Shown: positions 1 to 6,929, counted from the stretch's first letter. The stretch is 9,538 bases of DNA from Bordetella parapertussis (GCA_945911685.1 CAMEAW010000105.1:1-9538); one strand, 5' to 3'. The notes: generated by a model from the sequence alone, not told the origin. Made by a program: numbers and translations.

Positions 1-151
1 GGCGAATGCTGATGATTCAGGCAAAGCCGATATGATCGAAGAGTTAAACAACTTACCTCGCGAAAGTGCGGCCGGTACACCACGCCCCCGTCGACGTCGA
101 CGCAGCCCCAGAGCTGTGATTGGGCAACAAGACGCACCGTTTGTTGAATGA
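1..151 (+). CDS. pcnB: Poly(A) polymerase I, C-terminal end (partial)
   Basis: The frame is open from the left edge (first full codon at base 2) to a TGA at 149-151, giving the last 49 residues of a longer protein. The tail has an acidic stretch followed by a proline/arginine-rich run (TPRPRRRRRSPRAV), the kind of basic C-terminus known from bacterial PcnB. Known role: PcnB adds 3' poly(A) tails to RNA in the cytoplasm and so promotes RNA decay. The catalytic nucleotidyltransferase domain lies outside the window, so the call rests on the basic tail plus the position directly before folK, a common pcnB-folK arrangement in proteobacteria. Another Arg-rich-tailed protein cannot be excluded from 49 residues. 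Confidence 0.72.
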   Translation, partial: ANADDSGKADMIEELNNLPRESAAGTPRPRRRRRSPRAVIGQQDAPFVE

Positions 152-166
152 GCTCGGCCAACGACC

Positions 167-229
167 ATGAGCACGCCTACGAATATCGGTCTTGAGCGCA
201 TGCTGATTCGCTCGTACATTAACCGATGA
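167..229 (+). other. Possible 20-codon leader ORF overlapping the folK start
   Basis: An ATG at 167 opens 20 codons that end at TGA 227-229, which overlaps the folK ATG (226-228) as ATGA. Such overlaps often signal translational coupling, and folK has no obvious Shine-Dalgarno site of its own. The ORF starts 15 bases after the pcnB stop but also lacks a clear ribosome site. Its first nine residues (MSTPTNIGL) resemble those of FolK (MSTLAYIGL), and bases 167-196 match 226-255 at 22 of 30 positions. It may be a coupling peptide, a decayed duplication of the folK 5' end, or chance. Confidence 0.25.
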
Positions 230-705
230 GTACTCTCGCGTATATCGGACTTGGGGCGAATTTAGGTGATGCTCGGCAAACGATCGCAGCCGCAATTGAC
301 ACGCTCGGTCATTCGAGTGGCGTCTTGGCGTTGAAACAAGCGCCGCTCTACATTAGTGACCCTGTCGATGCGCAAGGCCCCATTTTCATCAATACCGTTG
401 TCGCGATTCATACAACGCTTGAGCCCTTAATCTTGCTCGACCTACTGCAAGCGATTGAGCAACAGCACGGACGCGAGCGCCCATACCGCAACGCGCCACG
501 CACGCTTGATCTTGACCTACTGCTCTACGGCACACAGACAATTGACACACCACGCTTGATCGTGCCTCATCCGCGCATGCACCAACGGGCTTTTGTGCTG
601 CGGCCGTTGCAAGACTTGGCACCTGGCTTGCAACTCGCGCAAGGAAGCTTCATAACCTTGCTTGCTGGATGCCAAGATCAAAAATTAGATCAATTAGTGG
701 ATTGA
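226..705 (+). CDS. folK: HPPK, 6-hydroxymethyl-7,8-dihydropterin pyrophosphokinase
   Basis: This cytoplasmic folate-pathway enzyme transfers pyrophosphate from ATP to 6-hydroxymethyl-7,8-dihydropterin, making the substrate for dihydropteroate synthase. The 159-residue length is normal for the family. The N-terminus has the LGANLGD strand/loop (residues 9-15). The HPPK signature APRTLDLDLLLYG spans 90-102, with D95 and D97 as the expected Mg-binding pair and R92 as a conserved nucleotide-contacting Arg. VPHPRM at 113-118 and R121 match the conserved H115/R121 region of the E. coli enzyme. The ATG at 226 is the only start that keeps the IGLG motif at the N-terminus in frame. No strong Shine-Dalgarno precedes it, so expression may depend on read-through or coupling from pcnB. 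The gene follows pcnB on the same strand and runs toward the convergent CoA-transferase operon. Confidence 0.96.
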   Translation: MSTLAYIGLGANLGDARQTIAAAIDTLGHSSGVLALKQAPLYISDPVDAQGPIFINTVVAIHTTLEPLILLDLLQAIEQQHGRERPYRNAPRTLDLDLLLYGTQTIDTPRLIVPHPRMHQRAFVLRPLQDLAPGLQLAQGSFITLLAGCQDQKLDQLVD

Positions 706-718
706 GCAACCGACCGAC

Positions 719-736
719 TAACCGAATGATTGGTTA
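719..736. terminator. Possible hairpin between convergent genes
   Basis: Bases 719-736 can fold into a 7-pair stem (TAACCGA with TTGGTTA, one G-U pair) closed by a four-base loop. It lies in the 64 bases between the folK stop and the end of the opposing CoA-transferase gene, where a shared bidirectional terminator would be expected. Neither side has a real T-tract and the stem is AT-rich, so termination strength is doubtful. Confidence 0.3.
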
Positions 737-769
737 ATGAGTTGATCGATCGACCTCACGTCTAACAAC

Positions 770-1999
770 CTAGATCGCTTTGTCGGCTGCCAGTCTAGCC
801 ACCGCAGCCTCAGTCACCCCAAGTTCTTTGAGAATGGCTCTAGTGTGTTCACCGATACCTGGGATCGGATCCATACGTGCATCAAACTGATTGTTGGTGG
901 CAGGCGGCAACAACGCAGGCAACAGTCCAACCGGGCTCTGCACCTCAGTCCAGCGATTACGCGCCTTGAGTTGTGGGTGAGCCCAGACATCTTTCATCTC
1001 ATTGACGCGAGCATTTGCGATCTGTGCTTCTTCAAGCTTTTGCTCAACCTGGGCAATCGTCATCTTTGAAAACAACTCGACAATCACCGCACGCAAACGC
1101 GCGCGATTGGCGGTGCGCTTTGTGTTGTTATCGAACTCTGGATCAATCGCCAGCGCTTTTTGCGCAAGAACTTTTTCGCAAAAGATCACCCACTCGCGCT
1201 CATTTTGCAGGCCCAGCATGATGGTATTGCCATCACCCACCGGAAACGGGCCGTACGGGTAGATTGTGGCGTGTGAGGCGCCCGAACGCGGTGGTGGCGC
1301 AGCGCCTTCAAAAGCGTAATACATCGGAAAACTCATCCACTCAACCATGCTCTCGAGCATCGACACATCAAGATGGCTACCAAGCCCTGTTTTGTGCCGC
1401 AACAACAGCGCATTCAAAATACTTGAATACGCATACGAGCCCGCAGAGATATCTGCAATCGAGCAACCCGCCTTTGAAGGCTCGTCAGCCGAACCTGTCA
1501 CCGACACAAAGCCGCTTTCACTTTGAATCAGCAAGTCGTAGGCCTTTTTGGTTTCGTAAGGCCCGCCTTCACCGTACCCAGAAATATCACACACAATCAA
1601 TTTTGGAAACTTAGCATGCAGCGCTTCAAAGGATAAGCCCATGCGAGCGGCAGCACCAGGTGCCAGATTTTGCACCAGCACATCAGCCTGCGCCAACAAC
1701 TGTTCAAGAACTGGACCAGCATCCGCGTGCTTCAAATCAAGAGTCAGGCTCTCTTTAGAACGATTGGTCCAGACAAAATGCGACGCCATGCCGCGCGTTC
1801 GCTCGTCGTATTTACGCGCAAAGTCGCCAACACCTGGGCGCTCGATCTTAATCACGCGCGCCCCCATGTCTGCAAGCTGACGCGTGCAAAAGGGTGCTGC
1901 AATCGCGTGCTCAAGACTCACTACGGTGATGCCTTCTAAGGGCAGCGGGCCCTTCTTGGCGCTCTTCGAGGCTGCTGCGTGCATAGTGTTTGTGTTCAT
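770..1999 (-). CDS. Class III (CaiB/BaiF, Frc-type) CoA-transferase
   Basis: The 409-residue protein belongs to the family III CoA-transferases, which move CoA between carboxylic acids through an aspartyl-CoA intermediate in an interlocked dimer. Visible features in order are the GITVVSLEHAIAAPFCTRQLADMGARV-type opening (from about 23), NRSKESLTLDLK (79-90, the usual NRGKxSxxLDLK), QNLAPGAAARMG (110-121), CDISGYGEGGPY (137-148) and D155 in KKAYDLLIQ, the expected nucleophile. Length is normal. It is the last gene of the minus operon. Its ATG overlaps the hydratase TGA as ATGA, and GAGG lies 8 bases upstream of the start. Known relatives act on formate/oxalate, carnitine, succinate/itaconate and mesaconyl-CoA. 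Because it lies next to a mesaconyl/itaconyl-type hydratase I infer a short dicarboxylic acid substrate, but the sequence does not fix it. Confidence 0.9.
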   Translation of the reverse strand: MNTNTMHAAASKSAKKGPLPLEGITVVSLEHAIAAPFCTRQLADMGARVIKIERPGVGDFARKYDERTRGMASHFVWTNRSKESLTLDLKHADAGPVLEQLLAQADVLVQNLAPGAAARMGLSFEALHAKFPKLIVCDISGYGEGGPYETKKAYDLLIQSESGFVSVTGSADEPSKAGCSIADISAGSYAYSSILNALLLRHKTGLGSHLDVSMLESMVEWMSFPMYYAFEGAAPPPRSGASHATIYPYGPFPVGDGNTIMLGLQNEREWVIFCEKVLAQKALAIDPEFDNNTKRTANRARLRAVIVELFSKMTIAQVEQKLEEAQIANARVNEMKDVWAHPQLKARNRWTEVQSPVGLLPALLPPATNNQFDARMDPIPGIGEHTRAILKELGVTEAAVARLAADKAI

Positions 2000-2826
2000 G
2001 CTTCAAACCTCAGTTCAGCTTGGTGTGCAAGGGTGCCATCTTGTTCGGCCCAAAGTTTAGCCTCGCCTGGCGCGGTCACAGAACCAGCAACATCAAAAGC
2101 GGTTGGCGCAATCAAAGGACGTAAGCCGCGGTATGACAAATGCTTAAGCGTTGCACTGGGGTGAGCCTGAACAAACGCCTGACACATCAAGGTGGCAATC
2201 AACGGACCATGAATCACCAAGCCTGGATAGCCTTCTTTTTCAGTGACGTAGGGATAGTCGTAATGAATACGATGGCTATTGAACGTAACAGCCGAGTATC
2301 TAAAGAGCAGTACCGCGCTAGGGTCAACGGGTTGCCTCCATTGCGACGCTGGTGCGGGCTCAGTGCCCTGAAGCTTTGGCGGACTGGGCTCGCGATAAAC
2401 AATATCTTGCTCTTCGCTGACGACAAGTTTTCCGTTTTGCATGATGTCGTGCTTAACGGTGACAAATAATAATGAACCGGTGCGACCCGCTTTTTCTTTG
2501 ATCGCGGTCACTGTCGAGGTTTTGTGTGCCTCGGTACCAACAACTAAACCACCATCAAACCCAACCCGACCACCGGCCCACATCCGATTGCGATTGTCGG
2601 CAGGCGGCAAGAAACTACCGCGAGCGGGATGGCCATCGGTACCAGTCTGCGCGATTGGCACGGTCTCTAAAAAAAACGCCCAATGCCACAATGGGGGTAA
2701 TACCGCCCCCAATTCTGGGATGGGACGCCCGAGCGTGACAGCGATACGCGCTGCATGCCCTGGATCCATCCGGTCTACTACAGTCTGTGATTTACCTAAC
2801 CACGCACTCAAATCAGTCGTTGACAT
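1996..2826 (-). CDS. HTD2/MaoC-type hydratase, mesaconyl- or itaconyl-CoA hydratase-like
   Basis: The 276-residue protein resembles the two-part hot-dog hydratases that include mesaconyl-C4-CoA hydratase (3-hydroxypropionate cycle) and itaconyl-CoA hydratase; I recognise this from family memory, not a search. The N-terminal half has PPLWHWAFF (44-52), GFLPP-like SFLPP (71-75) and RMWAGGRVGF (81-90). The C-terminal half has the active-site segment FNSHRIHYD (182-190), with H188 and D190 as likely catalytic residues, followed by GYPGLVIHGPL (199-209). Predicted chemistry is addition of water across the double bond of an enoyl-CoA in the cytoplasm. The start at 2826 is preceded by AAGGGA six to eleven bases upstream. 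It sits 9 bases after the dehydrogenase and overlaps the CoA-transferase start by ATGA, so translation of the two is probably coupled. The true substrate is uncertain. Confidence 0.82.
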   Translation of the reverse strand: MSTTDLSAWLGKSQTVVDRMDPGHAARIAVTLGRPIPELGAVLPPLWHWAFFLETVPIAQTGTDGHPARGSFLPPADNRNRMWAGGRVGFDGGLVVGTEAHKTSTVTAIKEKAGRTGSLLFVTVKHDIMQNGKLVVSEEQDIVYREPSPPKLQGTEPAPASQWRQPVDPSAVLLFRYSAVTFNSHRIHYDYPYVTEKEGYPGLVIHGPLIATLMCQAFVQAHPSATLKHLSYRGLRPLIAPTAFDVAGSVTAPGEAKLWAEQDGTLAHQAELRFEA

Positions 2827-2835
2827 CTAAATCCC

Positions 2836-3954
2836 TTAAACCACTTCGAGTTCTTGCATACGTTGCAGGTGAAAGTTTGTATCACCCAGCAACATCTCGG
2901 TGTAAGTGAGTCGCTTGAAATAGTCTCCGACTTCAAGCTCATCGGTCATCCCCATCCCACCATGCAACTGCACCGAAATCTCACCCACCAAACGCGCGGC
3001 AGCGGCGACCTCGACTTTACTCATCGACACCAAACGACTGCGCTTCGCGGCATCTGGTTCGCCAAGCGCAATCGCGGCGACATAGGTCATTGACAACCCC
3101 ATTTCAGATTGAATCAACATGTCGCCTAAGCGATGCTGTAACACCTGAAACGCGGCAAGAGGCTGGCCGAACTGCTGACGTGTTTTTAAATATTGAATCG
3201 TGCTGTCGGTCAGATAGGCCATTGCACCGCAGGCATGCGCACACAAGGCGGTGATGCCGTAATCAAGCGCCAAGGCCAACAATTGCTCGGCCTGCGCACC
3301 GCTTGCGATCAGGTGCTCGGCTGACACGCTCACGTCTTTCAAATGAATCGTGGCAGCGCGCGAACCATCAAAGGTTGGGTAATCTTGAACCGAGACACCG
3401 GGGGTATCTACAGGAACCAAAAACAAGGCAACCGCACCATCCAGCAACGCCGATACAATCACCGCTTGAGCGCCGGCACCATGCCACACCAACATCTTGC
3501 GGCCTTCAAGCGTATAGCCCTCTTTAGACGCTGTCGCACGCGTGCACAAGGGGCGTTGCGAATCACGCTCACCCTGCTCTTGCCACGCCACCGCCAAGAC
3601 TGCGTCACCCTCTGCGTGAGCGGTCAGCCAACGCTGCTTGAGCACCTGATTCTGGCTGTTGGCCAGTAGCGTCACCGCGATCACTGCGCTTGAAATCGCT
3701 GGTTCACTGACAAGACCGCGTCCAAGCTCTTGGTGCACCGCAAGCATGGTGGCAGGTGTTTCAGCAAACCCACCAAATTCTTCAGGCACCATCAGGCCGG
3801 CCACGCCTAGCTCAACCAAACTCGCCCAGGCATTGCGATTCAACACGCCAGCCTTTTGACGCTCGCGACGCTTGGGTCGCGACCAATTATCTTCGACCAA
3901 CCTGCGCAAACTATCGGTCAACATGCGCTGTTCTTGTGAGTATGTAAAGTCCAT
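2836..3954 (-). CDS. Acyl-CoA dehydrogenase, small/non-catalytic partner subunit (PimD-like)
   Basis: The 372-residue protein has the acyl-CoA dehydrogenase fold: MDFTYSQEQRML opening, ELGVAGLMVPEEFGG (48-62), FAD-domain segment TIQYLKTRQQFGQPLAAFQ (252-270) and LHGGMGMTDE (330-339). Key elements are degenerate. The usual (S/T)EPxxGSD flavin/substrate motif is replaced by WQEQGERDS (124-132), the helix-G base position reads L-D-Y (D231, Y232) instead of L-E-R, and the C-terminal YEG glutamate is absent. This is the pattern of the second subunit in heteromeric dehydrogenases such as pimeloyl-CoA dehydrogenase PimC/PimD and mycobacterial FadE pairs. I chose the ATG at 3954 because the longer frame from 4170 would run 209 bases into the upstream gene and adds 72 residues unlike the family. 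The start has only a weak ribosome site 7 bases after the previous stop, which suggests coupling. Confidence 0.88.
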   Translation of the reverse strand: MDFTYSQEQRMLTDSLRRLVEDNWSRPKRRERQKAGVLNRNAWASLVELGVAGLMVPEEFGGFAETPATMLAVHQELGRGLVSEPAISSAVIAVTLLANSQNQVLKQRWLTAHAEGDAVLAVAWQEQGERDSQRPLCTRATASKEGYTLEGRKMLVWHGAGAQAVIVSALLDGAVALFLVPVDTPGVSVQDYPTFDGSRAATIHLKDVSVSAEHLIASGAQAEQLLALALDYGITALCAHACGAMAYLTDSTIQYLKTRQQFGQPLAAFQVLQHRLGDMLIQSEMGLSMTYVAAIALGEPDAAKRSRLVSMSKVEVAAAARLVGEISVQLHGGMGMTDELEVGDYFKRLTYTEMLLGDTNFHLQRMQELEVV

Positions 3955-3961
3955 GATGTTT

Positions 3962-5149
3962 TTATACCCCGATGATTTGTTTGGCAATGATGCCTTTTTG
4001 CACTTCGTTGGTACCGCCATAAATGGCCGTCTTGCGCATATCAAAGTATGCAGCTGCCGCGGCCGGCGAGTACTCGGGGCTTGGTCCATGATCCTCAGAC
4101 TGCGCAAACATCCACTCGGGGTCGTAAGGCCAAGCGTCAGCGCCCGCCACTTGCATTTGCAAACGTGCAAGCTCCATCTGCAGTTCAGAACCGCGAATTT
4201 TTAAGATCGACGCCTTCGGCCCCGGATCCGTTTCACCCGCAGCGACGCGCAGCACCATGAGTTCAAGCGCTAGTAACTGACCTTCAACGCGATTGATGCT
4301 GTCACGCACGCGGGTGCTCAGGCTTAACGCTTCGCCGCTTGCCATCGTGCGCTCAGCCAAAGATTTCAAGATTGCAAGTTCACGATGGCAGTGGCCGATG
4401 CCGGCAATCCCGCCTCGCTCGTGTCCGAGCAAATACTTTGCGTAGGTCCAGCCTTGGTTTTCTTCACCTACGAGGTTCTCAAGTGGCGCCTCGACGTTTT
4501 CAAGCCAAACCTCATTGACCTCAGCACCGCCATCCAAGGTTCTGATTGGACGTACAGTTACGCCCGGCTGCTTCATGTCAATTAAGATCATCGAGATGCC
4601 GCGCTGCGCTTTTGCGCTCGTGTCGGTACGCGTCAAACAGAAGATCCAGTCGGCGTGATGCGCCATGGTGGTCCAGGTTTTTTGGCCGTTAATGACGTAG
4701 CGATCACCCACACGTTCTGCACGCGTTTTTAATGATGCCAGGTCAGATCCAGAGCCTGGCTCTGAATAACCCTGACACCACCAGTCTTCTAACCGCAACA
4801 TACGCGGTAAGAAATGATCTTTTTGAGCTTGAGTGCCATATTTCATCAGCACGGGGCCAATCATGCTCAGACCAAACGGGATCAAGCGCGGCGCCCCAGC
4901 CTTAAACGACTCAATTTCAAAAATCAGGCGCTGAACCGGATTCCACCCTGTGCCACCGTATTCTTTGGGCCAGCTCGGTGCTCCCCAACCGTGATCGGTC
5001 AGCGTATTGTGCCAAAACACAAATTCTTCGCGGGTGACGCGATGGTGTGCAAACGCCTTTGCACGTAGCGCAGCGGGTAATTTGGCGTTAACAAAATCTT
5101 GCACCTCTTGACGAAAGGCGCGCTCTTCGGTGGTCCAGGTCAGATCCAT
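3962..5149 (-). CDS. Acyl-CoA dehydrogenase, large/catalytic subunit (PimC-like)
   Basis: This 395-residue flavoprotein should introduce an alpha,beta double bond into an acyl-CoA, passing electrons to ETF. Motifs are MDLTWTTEERAFRQEV (1-16), WPKEYGGTGW (60-69), the complete WCQGYSEPGSGSDLASL (124-140), NGQKTWTT (154-161) and C-terminal IYGGTNEVQKGIIAKQIIG (376-394). The MCAD-type base in YEG is a glycine here (G378), but E244 in LGHERGG (241-247) sits at the helix-G position used as base by isovaleryl-CoA dehydrogenase and FadE26-like proteins. Length and motifs closely match the large subunit of pimeloyl-CoA dehydrogenase, so a CoA thioester of a dicarboxylic or branched acid is a reasonable guess. 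It is the first gene of the minus operon, has a strong Shine-Dalgarno, and likely forms a complex with the next gene's product. Confidence 0.92.
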   Translation of the reverse strand: MDLTWTTEERAFRQEVQDFVNAKLPAALRAKAFAHHRVTREEFVFWHNTLTDHGWGAPSWPKEYGGTGWNPVQRLIFEIESFKAGAPRLIPFGLSMIGPVLMKYGTQAQKDHFLPRMLRLEDWWCQGYSEPGSGSDLASLKTRAERVGDRYVINGQKTWTTMAHHADWIFCLTRTDTSAKAQRGISMILIDMKQPGVTVRPIRTLDGGAEVNEVWLENVEAPLENLVGEENQGWTYAKYLLGHERGGIAGIGHCHRELAILKSLAERTMASGEALSLSTRVRDSINRVEGQLLALELMVLRVAAGETDPGPKASILKIRGSELQMELARLQMQVAGADAWPYDPEWMFAQSEDHGPSPEYSPAAAAAYFDMRKTAIYGGTNEVQKGIIAKQIIGV

Positions 5150-5156
5150 AGGTTTT

Positions 5157-5162
5157 CTCCTT
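5157..5162 (-). promoter_or_regulatory. Ribosome binding site of the first minus-operon gene
   Basis: The minus strand reads AAGGAG here, 7 bases before the ATG at 5149. It is the strongest site in the operon and supports the dehydrogenase start and the idea that the operon begins here; the second gene relies on a weak site. Confidence 0.75.
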
Positions 5163-5191
5163 GATGCGCCATCTTAACGCCCCAATTCAAG

Positions 5192-5204
5192 CCGAGAATC
5201 TCGG
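5192..5204. promoter_or_regulatory. Palindrome, candidate operator in the divergent intergenic region
   Basis: CCGAGA-A-TCTCGG is a perfect 6+1+6 inverted repeat. With one mismatch it extends to AAGCCGAGAATCTCGGATT (5189-5207). It lies in the 137 bases between the divergent starts at 5149 and 5287, where one bound dimer could control both operons. No T-tract follows and no gene needs terminating here, so an operator is more likely than a terminator. No regulator gene is in the window, so the binding protein is unknown. Confidence 0.5.
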
Positions 5205-5241
5205 ATTTTGGAAGACGAGGTTCTGCAAGCCCAAATCCACC

Positions 5242-5247
5242 TACAAT
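5242..5247 (+). promoter_or_regulatory. Possible -10 box for the plus-strand cluster
   Basis: TACAAT differs from the sigma-70 consensus TATAAT at one position and lies 39 bases before the ATG at 5287. I see no good -35 at 16-18 base spacing (the bases there read about GGTTCT), so this could be an activator-dependent promoter or chance. Confidence 0.25.
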
Positions 5248-5274
5248 TGCGGCGAAACTATCTAAATAATGTCT

Positions 5275-5280
5275 GAGGAG
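5275..5280 (+). promoter_or_regulatory. Ribosome binding site deciding the Bug receptor 1 start
   Basis: GAGGAG lies 6 bases before the ATG at 5287. An in-frame ATG at 5269 would place this site inside the gene and add six residues before the signal peptide, so the downstream ATG is preferred. Confidence 0.75.
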
Positions 5281-5286
5281 ACACTC

Positions 5287-6255
5287 ATGAAAACCCTAAT
5301 TCAAGCCTGCGCACTTTCGATTGCGGCCTTGGGGCTCAGCGCCCCCGCCACGGCCGCCTGGCCAGAACGACCCATCACCCTGATTGTGCCTGCGGCACCG
5401 GGCGGCACCACAGACATCACGGCCCGCTTACTGAGCGAAAAGCTTGGGGCAGCTTTAGGCACCACGGTGGTCATTGAAAATCGCGCGGGTGCGGCCGGCA
5501 TCATCGGCACACAGGCGTTGTTGCGCTCAGCCCCTGACGGCTACACCATTGGCTTTGGCAACATCGGCCCAAACGGCATTAACTACAGCCTCTATAAAAA
5601 TCTGCCCTATAAGTCGACTGACTTTGCGCCCATTACTTTGGTAATTTCAGTACCAAATGTTTTGGTCGTCAACAGCAAGTCGCCCTACAAATCAGTCAAA
5701 GAGCTCGTTGACTCGATCAAGAATGACTCGAAGGGAAACTATTCCTATGGTTCGCCCGGCACAGGCCAATCACCCCATATGTCATCCGAGATGTTTTCGC
5801 AGCGTACAGGGTTGACGCTTACACACGTACCTTACAAGGGAATGGGCCCTGCCGTTGCAGCATTGCTTGGCGGACAAGTGACCTTTGTCTTCGACAATCT
5901 GCCGAGCTCAATCCCCTTTATTCGCTCTGGGCAGTTTCGCGCGTTAGCCGTGACGGGCGAGCAGCGCTCACCTCAGCTACCTGAAATCCCCACTATGGCC
6001 GAGGCTGGGATCAAAGACATGGTCGTGACCGCATGGTTTGGTTTCGTTGCACCGGCCGGCACACCCGCTGATGTCGTCAACAAAATCCAACAAGCCACCA
6101 AAAAAGTGCTTGAGATGTCTGACATCAAAGAACGCTTTGCCACGATGGGGGGCATTCCCGGTGGCGGTACTCCTGCCGAGTTCGGCGCCTTTATGGATAA
6201 AGAGCAAGCCAGCTGGAGAAAAATTGTCGAAGCCGCCAAGCTATCACTGGATTAA
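5287..6255 (+). CDS. Bug/TctC-family periplasmic substrate-binding protein 1
   Basis: The 322-residue protein is a receptor of the Bug (TctC, tripartite tricarboxylate transporter) family, which binds carboxylates or related small molecules in the periplasm. A Sec signal peptide is clear: MKT, a hydrophobic stretch to about residue 19, and an ATAA cleavage region near 21-24. The mature protein starts with the family motif WPERPITLIVPAAPGGTTD (25-43). It continues with VVIENRAGA (61-69), APDGYTIG (82-89), LPYKSTDFAPI (106-116), HVPYKGMGPAV (180-190) and LPEIPTMAEAG (231-241). Length is typical. It is the first gene of the plus cluster, divergent from the dehydrogenase operon, and ends two bases before the class I CoA-transferase, so it is almost surely co-transcribed with it. 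The ligand cannot be read from sequence. Confidence 0.93.
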   Translation: MKTLIQACALSIAALGLSAPATAAWPERPITLIVPAAPGGTTDITARLLSEKLGAALGTTVVIENRAGAAGIIGTQALLRSAPDGYTIGFGNIGPNGINYSLYKNLPYKSTDFAPITLVISVPNVLVVNSKSPYKSVKELVDSIKNDSKGNYSYGSPGTGQSPHMSSEMFSQRTGLTLTHVPYKGMGPAVAALLGGQVTFVFDNLPSSIPFIRSGQFRALAVTGEQRSPQLPEIPTMAEAGIKDMVVTAWFGFVAPAGTPADVVNKIQQATKKVLEMSDIKERFATMGGIPGGGTPAEFGAFMDKEQASWRKIVEAAKLSLD

Positions 6256-6257
6256 AC

Positions 6258-6929
6258 ATGATTGACAAAATCAAGCAGTCGCTTGAAGACGCGATCTTGC
6301 CTCTTCAAGACGGCGCTTCGATCATGGTGAGTGGTTTTGGCGAGGCGGGCATCCCCTTTGATCTGTTGCATGCCGTGCTAGATAAGGGGCTGCGTGACCT
6401 CACGATTATCAGCAATAACGCGGGTACCCACGAGGTGGGTATTGCCGCGCTGATCAAGGCCAGACGCGTTCGCAAAATCGTCTGCTCGCATCCGCGACCG
6501 GTTAATTCTGAAACTTTCTTAGCTGCCTATCGGGCGGGGCAGGTTGAACTTGAGTGCATGCCACAAGGAACGCTCGCAGAGCGCTTGCGCGCGGCGGGCG
6601 CCGGCCTGGGACCCTTTTTTACCCCTACCGGTTTTGGTACCTTAGTCGCTGAAGGCAAAGAGCAACGCGTGATTGATGGCAAAGGCTACATTCTTGAGCA
6701 ACCGCTTCACGGCGACGTGGCGTTGGTGCGAGCCCACCTTGGCGATCGCTGGGGCAATCTAACCTACCGTTGGGCGGCGCGCAATTTTGGGCCCGTCATG
6801 TGCATGGCCGCCAAATATTCAATCGCTCAGGTCAATCGCGTGGTCAGCTTGGGGGATCTGCCCCCAGAACAGGTCATGACACCAGGCATTTTTGTTCAAG
6901 CCGTTGTCGCGACTGGAGGCGAACGATGA
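6258..6929 (+). CDS. Class I CoA-transferase, subunit alpha (3-oxoacid/3-oxoadipate type)
   Basis: The 223-residue protein is the alpha (subunit A) chain of a two-chain family I CoA-transferase such as PcaI, ScoA or AtoD, which activates a 3-oxo or related acid with CoA from a donor like succinyl-CoA. The CoA-binding glycine loop is DGASIMVSGFGEAGIP (18-33), reading SGF where many relatives have GGF. Further family segments are LTIISNNAGT (48-57), MPQGTLAERLRAAGAGLGPFFTPTGFGT (positions 101-128) and the WGNLTYRWAARNFG stretch (about 164-177). Length is close to the usual 215-235. The ATG follows the Bug receptor stop by two bases with no strong ribosome site, implying coupling. Its TGA overlaps the beta start as ATGA. 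The 3-oxoadipate assignment is the nearest family resemblance, not proven. Confidence 0.9.
   Translation: MIDKIKQSLEDAILPLQDGASIMVSGFGEAGIPFDLLHAVLDKGLRDLTIISNNAGTHEVGIAALIKARRVRKIVCSHPRPVNSETFLAAYRAGQVELECMPQGTLAERLRAAGAGLGPFFTPTGFGTLVAEGKEQRVIDGKGYILEQPLHGDVALVRAHLGDRWGNLTYRWAARNFGPVMCMAAKYSIAQVNRVVSLGDLPPEQVMTPGIFVQAVVATGGER
6915..6919 (+). promoter_or_regulatory. Ribosome binding site deciding the beta-subunit start
   Basis: GGAGG lies 6 bases before the ATG at 6926, inside the end of the alpha gene. It supports this start over an upstream in-frame ATG at 6770 that would add 52 residues read out of frame through the alpha gene. Confidence 0.75.

Noticed and set aside
89..102. Perfect 14-base palindrome CGTCGACGTCGACG
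   Set aside because: It falls within the repeated arginine codons of the pcnB tail and is explained by coding for Arg-Arg-Arg; no reason to call it an operator.
3955..4170. Longer 444-residue version of the second dehydrogenase starting at 4170
   Set aside because: The extra 72 residues lie almost wholly inside the upstream dehydrogenase gene in another frame and do not resemble the family; MDFTYSQEQR at 3954 is the normal family N-terminus.
845..5068. Numerous plus-strand open frames of 60-130 codons opposite the minus operon
   Set aside because: They are antisense shadows of well-supported genes, overlap each other and show no family motifs.
6770..6925. 52-residue N-terminal extension of the beta CoA-transferase subunit
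   Set aside because: It is the alpha gene read in another frame; GGAGG and ATGA at 6926 mark the true start.
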